Shown here: piece by piece, positions 37,184 to 45,200 of the stretch | Layout: each line of letters opens with the position of its first letter | Numbering within the stretch: position 1 is the stretch's first letter | From: Candidatus Omnitrophota bacterium | GTDB lineage: Bacteria > Omnitrophota > Gorgyraeia > Duberdicusellales > 4484-171 | DNA: 61,103 nucleotides | Assembly: GCA_028692655.1 (NCBI GenBank) | Contig: JAQUWY010000008.1 | Location: 1-61,103 of the forward strand | Direction: 5' to 3' | Translations under genes and position numbers: made by a program | The notes under the pieces: model-generated | The model's database searches: none | The model's input: the letters and a program-made list of their open reading frames with translations, nothing else | What the model was told of the DNA's origin: nothing

Positions 37184-37624
37184 TTATATAGAATAAGTAA
37201 GGTTATCCCCGGATTTATTTAAAAACTCTTCTACCAAGTCTCTCAGCGTTACTGCCTCTAGAGTCTGTATTATCTTGTTGTTTAATAAATCCCAAACGCC
37301 ACGGGTAGGGCATTTCATCGATCGTTTACACAAAGATGAGTTATTAAGGCAATCTAAAATACTTAGACCGCCTTCTAAAATTTCAACTATTTCTCTGAGA
37401 TTAATTTCCGACGGATCTCTGGCTAAAGCGTAACCGCCGCAAGGCCCCCGAAAAGAAATAATGAGCCCCTTAGCTTTTAAAGGAATAATTATCTGGCTCA
37501 AGTACTTCTCAGAAATACCTTCATTGTTTGCTATCTCTCTCAGAGAAATACCTCTATCACCGTAAGAAAGCGCTAATTCAAACATAAGCCTGGCCCCATA
37601 ACGGGCTCGAGTAGATATCTTCAT
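37184..37624 (-). CDS. Rrf2-family transcriptional regulator, IscR-like Fe-S ligands
   Basis: A 146-residue regulator with winged helix (1-60; SLREIANNEGISEKYLSQIIIPLKAKGL) and dimerisation helix. Cys92, Cys99 and Cys105 (spacing 6 and 5) are close to the three cluster ligands of IscR, so it probably binds an Fe-S cluster. It is first in a unit with the PP-loop gene and cysK and is likely to sense Fe-S or sulfur status. Its promoter carries paired inverted repeats. The best Shine-Dalgarno (AAGGAG) is unusually far, 18 bases from the ATG. Confidence 0.88.
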   Translation of the reverse strand: MKISTRARYGARLMFELALSYGDRGISLREIANNEGISEKYLSQIIIPLKAKGLIISFRGPCGGYALARDPSEINLREIVEILEGGLSILDCLNNSSLCKRSMKCPTRGVWDLLNNKIIQTLEAVTLRDLVEEFLNKSGDNLTYSI

Positions 37625-37653
37625 TTTTACTGCTGTTTATAACTCCTTGATAA

Positions 37654-37709
37654 TAATAGTGATGCTGTTTACTACTAAAACCATTAAATAAGTAGTATTT
37701 ACACTATTA
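37654..37709. promoter_or_regulatory. Two nested inverted repeats, predicted Rrf2 operators
   Basis: Outer arms TAATAGTG (37654-37661) and CACTATTA (37702-37709), inner arms TACTACT (37670-37676) and AGTAGTA (37691-37697). The inner right arm overlaps the -10 box and the outer right arm lies in the promoter spacer. Confidence 0.55.
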
Positions 37710-37724
37710 AAACTTCTTTGTCAA
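37696..37724 (-). promoter_or_regulatory. Promoter of the Rrf2-PP-loop-cysK unit
   Basis: TTGACA (37719-37724), 17-base spacer, TAAATA (37696-37701) on the minus strand. Confidence 0.65.
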
Positions 37725-37776
37725 GAGAATTCTTTCTGAATAAAAATTGCCTTTGGGCGCTTCTTTTAGGATAAAA

Positions 37777-38496
37777 TTAAGGATTTTTAAAAATATCTTT
37801 CAGAAGAGAAATTTCATTTTTACTAAGCGAGGTACGCAAAAAAAGCCTCTTTAAGGAACTTAAGCTGGTTTTAACCCGGTCTTTTTTTACTTTGAGACTG
37901 AGGTAATCTTTAAGGTAGTCAAAAAACGTTTCGTACTCACCTCGAGAAGCCGGTTTAAAAGTTGAAACCGTATATAACTTGTCTATGACAGTTGCTATTT
38001 CATAACAAACTATGCCTACAGCCTGTGATAAATTATAAGAGGAAAACTCCGGATTTGCCGGTATGTAAAAAACGCCTGTACACTCTTTTATTTGGTGGCT
38101 GCAAAGCCCAAAACTCTCCTTGCCGAATACAATACTTATGCGCCCGGCCTTGGCTAAAGAAATAATTAGATATTTTATATCATTAAAATTATGTATGTTC
38201 ATGCCCCGATGCTTACGGCTGCTGGCCCCAAATACGAATTGCGAGCTGGATAGAGCTTCACTCAGGCTATTATAAACTTTGGCTTCTTCTAAAATATCTT
38301 TGGCCCGTCTTGCTACTTCAGATGCTTTTTGATTAAGGCAAGGCCTTACCAGCGAAAGGTTTGGAAAAGAAGTATTTTTCAAAACTCTGGCAGCTAAGCC
38401 TATATTTTCCGGGATTTTCGGCTCTGCCAGAACAATATTTATATTATCTAATATCTTTTGTTTATCCTTTAGCATAATTTTATAAAACCTGCTCAA
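37777..38496 (-). CDS. SpoU/TrmH-family RNA methyltransferase, TrmJ-like
   Basis: A 239-residue SPOUT methyltransferase using SAM to 2'-O-methylate RNA. NIVLAEPKIPENIGLAARVLKN opens the domain; SIVFGKESFGLCSHQIKEC and YIPANPEFSSYNLSQAVGIVCYEI are the knotted SAM-binding motifs 2 and 3, as in TrmJ (tRNA position 32). ATG 38496 gives a 20-residue lead; Met8 is an alternative start. Upstream of it lies a dispersed repeat. Not obviously linked to its neighbours. Confidence 0.88.
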   Translation of the reverse strand: MSRFYKIMLKDKQKILDNINIVLAEPKIPENIGLAARVLKNTSFPNLSLVRPCLNQKASEVARRAKDILEEAKVYNSLSEALSSSQFVFGASSRKHRGMNIHNFNDIKYLIISLAKAGRISIVFGKESFGLCSHQIKECTGVFYIPANPEFSSYNLSQAVGIVCYEIATVIDKLYTVSTFKPASRGEYETFFDYLKDYLSLKVKKDRVKTSLSSLKRLFLRTSLSKNEISLLKDIFKNP

Positions 38497-38522
38497 TGAG
38501 CTGTTTTGTTTGGGATTTTGAA

Positions 38523-38566
38523 ATTGGGATTTTCCGCCAAAGGCGGATCAGCCTCTGGCTGAATTT
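38523..38566 (-). repeat. Dispersed 44-bp hairpin repeat, copy 2
   Basis: Reverse complement of 17843-17886 with one mismatch; lies between the methyltransferase and the radical SAM gene, again flanked by AATTTGGAATTTGG-type sequence. Confidence 0.8.
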
Positions 38567-38694
38567 GGAATTTGGTATTATTTGAGATTGGAATTTTATC
38601 TAAACAATTCATTTTTATGCGTTTCCATATATTTCTACCGTATTTCTACTAAAAAGTGGCTTAGTATTTTTCTCAGCCTTTACCTTAACTTTCT

Positions 38695-39954
38695 TCAGAA
38701 CTGTTCCTTTGGCAGATTAAAGTAACCTATTTTTAAACCTGGACAACAACGTTTTATTTTCTCTATTAAGGAAATAATTCCTTGTGGATTAAATCTTTTC
38801 TTTTTAAGAACGCTAAGGTATAGTTCAGGATCAATATTAATATTTCGCAGCTGAACCATATTTATGTTTTTAGATTTGATGAGTTTAACTAAACTTTCGA
38901 TTTGCTCTTTAGAATCAGTAAATCCGGGAAAAACAAACAAGTTTATTGAAACAAATTTCTTATACTTCTTTGCCGTATCTATAGAAGCTATGACATCTCC
39001 AAAAGAGTATTTTTTCGGCCTGAAATAAGCATTGTAATCCTTGGGCTGGGGACTGCTAAGGCTTACTCTAAAAGAATCAACTCCAGCCTTACACAAAAGC
39101 TCTATTTTTTTTGGCAAGCTGGCGTTAGTATTTACATTTATAGTGCCTCGGCTCAGGTTCTTTCTTAAGATATGTACACTTTCGGCTATAATGTCAGCCT
39201 CTAACAAAGGTTCCCCCTCGCACCCTTGTCCAAAACTTACTATTGCTTCAGGAGCAAGCTTTAAATGGTGTGCCATAACTTCCACAATTTCATTAACTTG
39301 CGGGCGAAAATTGATCCGTTGATGAGAAGGAAGGCATTCTGAATCCTGATAGCTAAGGCATCCCAGGCAACGGGCATTACAGCTTTGAGAAGTAGGCAGG
39401 GGCGCTTCCCAACGCGTCATGAAAAGATTCTTAGCGGCCAGGCAATTATAATTCAGTGCGCAATAGCTAAGGTGCTCGTAGAGCCTGTTACCCGGAAACT
39501 TATCAAGAAATACTTTCACATTTTTCTTTATTATTCTATCATCGTAAAACCGGGGGCTTTGGCGAACACGCCGGTCAACTCTTACAGCAGAGGCATACCA
39601 TCTCGAGCCGTTAACTCCGCAGGCCGTATAAGCCCAAAGAGGAAGAACTGTTTTCTTTTTAACAAGTGCGGCCGGATTATACAAACGCAAATACGCCGGC
39701 GGCATGAATACGGACAAAGCAAAAACTTCTTTACCCTGGAATTTTTCTACAACCTGAAATTTATTGGCTTGGGTATCAAAGCCGACAGGTAAACGTCCCG
39801 GTAAATAGAAAAAAGTTGAACCTTGGGGCAGTGAAATGAGTTCATGGCTGGCGGGACAAATAAGCTTATGCCCTGCTGAAGCAGCCATTCTTAAAAAAGG
39901 GTGCTGATAAATATTTCCTTTTCGGTCCGAAAAAACTAAATAAGGTAAATTCAT
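38695..39954 (-). CDS. Radical SAM protein with about 180-residue N-terminal domain
   Basis: A 419-residue protein. The [4Fe-4S] motif CNARCLGC has Cys192, Cys196 and Cys199, followed by SFGQGCEGEPLLEADIIAES (SAM-binding GGEP-like), NVNTNASLPKKIELLCKAG and SVRVSLSSP-type FRVSLSSPQPKDYNAYF. The N-terminal 180 residues have VFSDRKGNIYQHPFLRMAASAG and extra cysteines (C165, C171) and no recognised domain. The same architecture occurs in uncharacterised deltaproteobacterial and related proteins. It ends up 8 bases after the DsbD-like gene, so the two may cooperate. Substrate unknown. Confidence 0.8.
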   Translation of the reverse strand: MNLPYLVFSDRKGNIYQHPFLRMAASAGHKLICPASHELISLPQGSTFFYLPGRLPVGFDTQANKFQVVEKFQGKEVFALSVFMPPAYLRLYNPAALVKKKTVLPLWAYTACGVNGSRWYASAVRVDRRVRQSPRFYDDRIIKKNVKVFLDKFPGNRLYEHLSYCALNYNCLAAKNLFMTRWEAPLPTSQSCNARCLGCLSYQDSECLPSHQRINFRPQVNEIVEVMAHHLKLAPEAIVSFGQGCEGEPLLEADIIAESVHILRKNLSRGTINVNTNASLPKKIELLCKAGVDSFRVSLSSPQPKDYNAYFRPKKYSFGDVIASIDTAKKYKKFVSINLFVFPGFTDSKEQIESLVKLIKSKNINMVQLRNINIDPELYLSVLKKKRFNPQGIISLIEKIKRCCPGLKIGYFNLPKEQF

Positions 39955-39962
39955 TAGCTGGC

Positions 39963-41102
39963 TCAGCTTAAACCTATAATGAAGCCTCCTAGAGCAAAAA
40001 ATACTAAGGCCATAATGAGTTTTATAATTCCAAGATGTTTTTTTAGAAACCTGTTAAAAACAATAGATTTAACACCGGCTAAGGAAAGAAGAAAAATAAA
40101 TACCAGCGGGAGAATAAACATAAGATTGTATAAAATTAGATATACCCAAGCCTTAAGCCTCAGAGAAGTATCTTTAAGAATAAAGACTATTGTAGGAACA
40201 TAGACCTGTCCGGTGCATACAGCTTCCAGCAGGGAAACTAAAACCCCTACGATGAAGGAAGTAAATATAAGGCTGACTACGCTGCGGCCCTCTCTGTGGC
40301 GCAGCCGCGAGCCAATGACAAAATTTATTCTTTTCTTTAGGAACCCTGGCAGCTGTAGGATAGCTTCCCGTGAATCTTTGGTCTTCTGAAACCTGAAATA
40401 ATCATACAACGCAGCTAACCCCATAACAAAACAAAAAAAAGCCACAAAATAATAAAAGCCTTTTATAAAAAAATGAATATTGCTGGCTGCGTATAAAAAT
40501 TTAAAAAGCCCCAGGCCAATAAGTAGATAAGTTAAAAATACTGCTAGACAATAGAAGCTGCCTACATAAACTATCTCTTTTCTGCGGTATCCATAAACCG
40601 CTAAAAACGAAATAAAAAAAACAATCACGGCAAAAGCGCAAGGGTTTATACCGTCAGCAAGGCCGCTTCCCATAATTGTAAATAGTGACAATTTTCTGAA
40701 TATGCTGGCCAGGTCGGCTTTGGGAATATCCCTGGTAACTGAACCTTTTTTAAGGGCAATTTCAAGTGCTTGAGGCAAATTTTTTTCTATTTCATTAAAC
40801 CCCACCAGAAAAGTATCTCCCACAAAAACAGCCGGGACAAGGGCTTTTTTGCGGTTAAATTCTTTAGCCAAGCTTTCCAGCATACGCAAATTATCAGCCT
40901 CGGCAGTATCAAGCTCAAGCCAATATACACTGTCAGAGTATTCCTCTTTCAAAGGAGGCAAGATTTGTTGACGGACGCTAAAACAAAGTCGGCAATGGCT
41001 GGAAAAAAACACCATAACCGTAGGCTTATCCTGAGCTCTAGCGGTTACCGCTGATAATAAAAGTAACGATATTATGGTAATATTTCTTAAAATCGTCTTC
41101 AT
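39963..41102 (-). CDS. Thioredoxin-like domain fused to CcdA/DsbD-type membrane domain
   Basis: A 379-residue envelope protein. Signal peptide (1-23, AVTARA) then a periplasmic thioredoxin fold with Cys37-Arg-Leu-Cys40, then about six transmembrane helices (from residue 145). The membrane part has GLADGINPCAFAVIVFFISFL and LEAVCTGQVYVPTIVFIL, the CcdA/DsbD cysteines that move electrons from cytosolic thioredoxin outward. The order (thioredoxin first) is the reverse of DsbD. Promoter consensus is close to perfect and the leader is only about 15 bases. Confidence 0.85.
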   Translation of the reverse strand: MKTILRNITIISLLLLSAVTARAQDKPTVMVFFSSHCRLCFSVRQQILPPLKEEYSDSVYWLELDTAEADNLRMLESLAKEFNRKKALVPAVFVGDTFLVGFNEIEKNLPQALEIALKKGSVTRDIPKADLASIFRKLSLFTIMGSGLADGINPCAFAVIVFFISFLAVYGYRRKEIVYVGSFYCLAVFLTYLLIGLGLFKFLYAASNIHFFIKGFYYFVAFFCFVMGLAALYDYFRFQKTKDSREAILQLPGFLKKRINFVIGSRLRHREGRSVVSLIFTSFIVGVLVSLLEAVCTGQVYVPTIVFILKDTSLRLKAWVYLILYNLMFILPLVFIFLLSLAGVKSIVFNRFLKKHLGIIKLIMALVFFALGGFIIGLS

Positions 41103-41123
41103 ATTCTTATATATTTGCGTATA

Positions 41124-41152
41124 ATTATACCAGATAGCTTAACTAAACTCAA
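41124..41152 (-). promoter_or_regulatory. Promoter of the DsbD-like gene
   Basis: Minus strand TTGAGT (41147-41152), 17-base spacer, TATAAT (41124-41129). Transcription would start about 15 bases before the ATG. It is back to back with the plus-strand promoter at 41164-41191. Confidence 0.75.
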
Positions 41153-41163
41153 ACTGGATAAGT

Positions 41164-41191
41164 TTGAAAAAGTCTTAATTTGTTGTAGAAT
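41164..41191 (+). promoter_or_regulatory. Promoter of the GH94 gene
   Basis: TTGAAA (41164-41169), 16-base spacer, TAGAAT (41186-41191). It gives a leader of roughly 55-60 bases to the ATG at 41255. Confidence 0.65.
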
Positions 41192-41254
41192 ATATCAGGC
41201 AGAGTTATTCTCCGGAATTTATGATCTTTTCAGCAAAGTAACTATTATCCAAAT

Positions 41255-43879
41255 ATGCTTTATAAATTTATAGACAACAAAGGCACTTTTCGCATAGATA
41301 ACCCTCAAGGATTAGGGCTCTATTTTCCTTTGACTGATAATTCAGGTGAAATTTTAAGTTCTATCAGCCCTAATTTAGGCGGGGATATTAAAAAAGATAA
41401 CGGCCACTTTCTCACACCTCCGGCAAGCATAACCGACGTCGAGAGCAACCTTCTTTGCCGCAGAGACTTTTTTATATCGGTTAACAACAAGCTTCTTCGG
41501 GCATCTTACCCTTGGAAAGATACCCTGGAAGCCGGCTTTCTTTATCATAAACTTACAAAAACATACGGAAATTTATGTTTAGAGATTATTAATTTCGTGC
41601 CTTATGATCTCGGTGTTGAAGTTATGTGGGTTAAGGCAATCAACCGCGGCCGCAAAAACATAACAATATCTCCGGTATCATGCCTACCCCTTTACGGACG
41701 GGGAGAAAATAATCTCAGAGACCACCGCCATGTAAGCAGCCTGCTCAACCGCCTTCAAGTACACCCTTACGGCCTATCTCTTAAACCGGAAATGACCTTT
41801 AATGAAAAGGGGCACTCTTTAAATACAGCTGTTTATTTTTGTTTTGGGTTCGAGAATAATTTTCTGGCTCCTATTGGGCAGTTCCCCACCCTTGAGCTTT
41901 TCTGCGGAAAAGGAAACCTTTTTTTTCCTGAAGCAATTCTGAAAAATAAGCCCGGTATAACAAAGGCTTTTCCTGCCTTGCAAGGTAAGGAAGCTTTGGC
42001 CGCCTTCCGCTTTAGGGAAAGAAAGCTTAAACCTGGCCAAGAATCAAATTATTTTCTCATTATGGGAATTGAAACAGGAATTAAAAATTCCACGAATAAA
42101 GCAATTAAAAGAGTACTGAAAAAATTAAACACTCCCCGTAAAATTTCCAAGAGTCTTGAAGAAACAAAAAAATACTGGCTCAACTACACTTCAAAAGTAA
42201 CTTTCGATTTTAAAAACAGGGATCTCAACAATTGGCTGCGCTGGGTAACTTTTCAGCCGACTTTAAGAAAACTTTTCGGATGTTCTTTCCTGCCCCATTT
42301 TGATTATGGAAAAGGCGGCAGGGGCTGGAGAGACCTCTGGCAGGACGCTCTGACCCTTCTTATAAGTGAACCGGAAGAAGCCGGGAAATTAATAACTAAA
42401 AGTTTTCAGGGAATACGCATTGACGGCTCCAACGCTACAATAATCACAAAAAATAATGATTTTCTCTCCGACCGTAACAGCATCCCTAGAATATGGATGG
42501 ATCACGGTATATGGCCATATTTGTGCCTTTGTTTTTACATAAACAAAACGGGCGATTTAAATATTTTAGAAAAAGACCTGGCTTATTTCCAGGATCATTT
42601 TCGCAAGCGCAACAAAGAAACCTTTGCCGCCGGCAAAGATTTTATCCTGCGTACTGGAAAAGGAAGGATATACAAAGGAAGTGTTTTAGAACATATCCTG
42701 GTGCAACACCTGACTTCTTTTTTTAACGTTGGGCGCCATAATATAATCCGGCTTGAAAACGCCGACTGGAATGATGGGCTGGATATGGCTCCGGAATTCG
42801 GTGAAAGTGTAACTTTCAGCTTTATGTTTGCTCACAACTTAAAAGATGTTTGCAACTTTTTAAGAGAGCTGAAAAAAACAAGAAAAACTGTTTTTTTGCT
42901 TAAAGAGCTAGGGCTTCTATTGGATAAAATAAACAGGCCCCTGGATTATAACAGCTTCGAAAATAAACAGGCCAGATTAAAAGAGTACCTGGATAAAACA
43001 AATAATTTAACCGGTAGAAGAATACCTTTTAGTATTGACAGCCTGATTTATGATTTAGAAAAAAAGTCCCAGCACTTGTCAAACTGGATATTAAAACACG
43101 AGTGGCTAAAGGAAGGTTTTTTTAACGGTTATTATGATAACCGTGGGCGCAAAGTCGAAGGCAAAAAAGGTAAAAAAACAAAGATGATGCTTGCCTCTCA
43201 AGTTTTTGCGATTATGAGCGGTATAGCTTCTAAAAAACAGATTAAAGAACTCTGGACTGAAATAACCCGTAATTTACAGGATAAAGCTCTGGGAGGGTTT
43301 CGCCTGAATACAGATTTTGGCTCGTTATATCCTGAACTAGGGAGAGCTTTCGGATTTTCCTACGGAGATAAAGAAAACGGTGCTTTTTTCAGCCACATGT
43401 CCATACTCCTGGCTAACGCTCTTTATAAACAGGGTTTTACAGCTCAAGCAAGAAAAGTTTTTAATTCACTTTATCAGATGTCGACATCTGATAATAGCCT
43501 AATATATCCCTGCCTGCCTGAATACTTTAATTCCCAAGGCAGGGGCCTCTATCTTTATCTAACAGGTTCTGCAAGTTGGTATACTTATACCCTACTGCAG
43601 GAAACACTGGGCATAAATTTTGTTATGGGTAATATTAAACTCCAACCCAAACTAACCGCTGATGATTTTATCAAGAACCGCATCGAAATTTGCCTTCCTT
43701 TTGCGGGAAAAATTATTAAATTTATATACCTGGCTAAAAAAAGAAAAAGAATATATTCGCTAGAAAAAGTTTTTCTAGAAAAAGCCCAGCTTCACCCTGA
43801 TAGCTGCTTTATCATTACCGCCAGAACCCTTAAGACGATAAAGAAACCTCTGGTAACTGTGAAACTTTATCTTAATTAG
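41255..43879 (+). CDS. GH94-family glycoside phosphorylase (cellobiose or related)
   Basis: An 874-residue inverting phosphorylase that yields alpha-glucose-1-phosphate from beta-glucosides. An N-terminal beta-sandwich (to about 280) precedes an (alpha/alpha)6 barrel with GKGGRGWRDLWQDALTLL, DGSNATIITKN, ENADWNDGLDMAPEFGE (Asp504 and Asp507 region of the general acid), and a C-terminal GSASWYTYTLLQETLGI. Family and fold are clear; the disaccharide is not, with cellobiose, laminaribiose and cyclic glucan types all possible. It stands alone, convergent with the pilus cluster. Confidence 0.85.
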   Translation: MLYKFIDNKGTFRIDNPQGLGLYFPLTDNSGEILSSISPNLGGDIKKDNGHFLTPPASITDVESNLLCRRDFFISVNNKLLRASYPWKDTLEAGFLYHKLTKTYGNLCLEIINFVPYDLGVEVMWVKAINRGRKNITISPVSCLPLYGRGENNLRDHRHVSSLLNRLQVHPYGLSLKPEMTFNEKGHSLNTAVYFCFGFENNFLAPIGQFPTLELFCGKGNLFFPEAILKNKPGITKAFPALQGKEALAAFRFRERKLKPGQESNYFLIMGIETGIKNSTNKAIKRVLKKLNTPRKISKSLEETKKYWLNYTSKVTFDFKNRDLNNWLRWVTFQPTLRKLFGCSFLPHFDYGKGGRGWRDLWQDALTLLISEPEEAGKLITKSFQGIRIDGSNATIITKNNDFLSDRNSIPRIWMDHGIWPYLCLCFYINKTGDLNILEKDLAYFQDHFRKRNKETFAAGKDFILRTGKGRIYKGSVLEHILVQHLTSFFNVGRHNIIRLENADWNDGLDMAPEFGESVTFSFMFAHNLKDVCNFLRELKKTRKTVFLLKELGLLLDKINRPLDYNSFENKQARLKEYLDKTNNLTGRRIPFSIDSLIYDLEKKSQHLSNWILKHEWLKEGFFNGYYDNRGRKVEGKKGKKTKMMLASQVFAIMSGIASKKQIKELWTEITRNLQDKALGGFRLNTDFGSLYPELGRAFGFSYGDKENGAFFSHMSILLANALYKQGFTAQARKVFNSLYQMSTSDNSLIYPCLPEYFNSQGRGLYLYLTGSASWYTYTLLQETLGINFVMGNIKLQPKLTADDFIKNRIEICLPFAGKIIKFIYLAKKRKRIYSLEKVFLEKAQLHPDSCFIITARTLKTIKKPLVTVKLYLN

Positions 43880-43903
43880 TTTATAAAAATATTCAGGAGT
43901 TCC

Positions 43904-44386
43904 TTAAAACGGCAAGGATAACTTTAAAGTTTCTTCAGTCGCGGGATTGAGCAGTTCCACTGTTTTCTGGGTTATTTTTACTACTTTAAAGTTACCGATC
44001 ATCTCAGACTCTCTCAAGAAAGTTTCATTTACAATAGCGATTGCGGATCCATCCTCATAAACAATCCCTTCAAGAACAAGCCCTTCGCCAATATTGGGTT
44101 TGGGAGAAATTTTTCTTGTTAGATAATCCTTAAATCCTGAGGCATCTTTTATTTTAGCAGCTTGATGGGACTTTTGCGCTATTGAAAAAACCGGAACTTT
44201 TTCTTTTTTATAACCCATAAAGAAATATCCTAGAACAAGCACCGGAAATAGAATGATTAAAAAGAGAATAAGTAAAACTTTTTTAAAACCTCTTTTACCG
44301 GCAGCTTTTAGCAGAAGCTTAGGCTCTATACTCTTAGCTTTGCTGCCGGAATCTATTTTTTTCAGGGCATCATAAATAATACTCAT
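43904..44386 (-). CDS. GspB-like single-pass membrane protein
   Basis: A 160-residue protein starting MSIIYDALKKI, the typical GspB opening. One transmembrane helix (about 33-51) anchors it; the C-terminal domain (about 100-160: LVLEGIVYEDGSAIAIVNE, MIGNFKVVKI) is periplasmic and PilP/GspC-like. The ATG at 44386 has AAGGAG 5 bases upstream and overlaps the ExeA-like stop by 4 bases; an in-frame ATG at 44404 is less likely. In other bacteria the ExeA-ExeB pair places the secretin in the peptidoglycan. Confidence 0.8.
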   Translation of the reverse strand: MSIIYDALKKIDSGSKAKSIEPKLLLKAAGKRGFKKVLLILFLIILFPVLVLGYFFMGYKKEKVPVFSIAQKSHQAAKIKDASGFKDYLTRKISPKPNIGEGLVLEGIVYEDGSAIAIVNETFLRESEMIGNFKVVKITQKTVELLNPATEETLKLSLPF

Positions 44387-45180
44387 GCTATCTCCTTGAT
44401 GCATTCAGAGAACATCTCAGGGCCAAAAACTTTGCTTTCTGTAACAAAACCCAGAAGCAATGCCCTGTCGCAAAGCATATTTATAAGCCGGGGCACCCCT
44501 TTAGAAAATTCATATATAATGTCATAGCTCTCAGGTGTAATCATAATACGGCCTCCTCCGGCGGCTTTGAGCCTGAAGTCAACATAGCCTTGAATCTCCT
44601 CAGGAGCTAAGGGCTTGAGATTATGCTTTACAAAAATTCTCTGCTTTATCTGTCGTAAATTAATTTTATTGAGCTTGTCAAGTAATTCCGGTTGTCCGGA
44701 TAAAACTATCTGCAACAGCTTATCCCGGGAAGTTTCCAGATTTGAAAGTAACCTTATCTGCTCAAGCTGGCGGCTGCTTAAATTCTGGGCTTCATCAATT
44801 ATCAACACAGCCGTAGCCTGCCGGCTGTTAATGTCTACAAGAAAAGCATTGAGCTGTTTTATTATCTCTAAACGGCTCTTTTTCTCTGCTTGTATCCCAA
44901 AATCTTCCACTATTGCCTGCAGGAGCTGAACTTCGCTGAAGTAAGGATTAAGCAGCAGGGATGTTTTTATACCGGGTTCAAGCCTTTCCAGCAAAGCCTT
45001 GCAAAGAGTAGTTTTACCTGTCCCGACTTCGCCGGTTATAAGAATAATCCCTTTTCTGTTATGTATGCCGTATATAAGCGTAGAAAGGGCCTCCCGGTGA
45101 GAGGTACTTTCGAAAAAGAAATCAGGGTCACTGGTAACATTAAAAGGAGAAGCTTTGAGGCCATACATCTGGCTATACAT
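44383..45180 (-). CDS. ExeA/GspA-like AAA ATPase
   Basis: A 265-residue AAA ATPase. Walker A GEVGTGKTT (50-58), Walker B VLIIDEAQNLS, sensor LLSNLETSRDKLLQIVLSGQPEL and a C-terminal helical lid. The first line MYSQMYGLKASPFNVTSDPDFFF is the ExeA signature. No peptidoglycan-binding or membrane segment is fused, unlike Aeromonas ExeA. It is 20 bases after PilQ and coupled to the GspB-like gene. Confidence 0.9.
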   Translation of the reverse strand: MYSQMYGLKASPFNVTSDPDFFFESTSHREALSTLIYGIHNRKGIILITGEVGTGKTTLCKALLERLEPGIKTSLLLNPYFSEVQLLQAIVEDFGIQAEKKSRLEIIKQLNAFLVDINSRQATAVLIIDEAQNLSSRQLEQIRLLSNLETSRDKLLQIVLSGQPELLDKLNKINLRQIKQRIFVKHNLKPLAPEEIQGYVDFRLKAAGGGRIMITPESYDIIYEFSKGVPRLINMLCDRALLLGFVTESKVFGPEMFSECIKEIA

Positions 45181-45200
45181 AACTTTTAGTTAAACAATTA

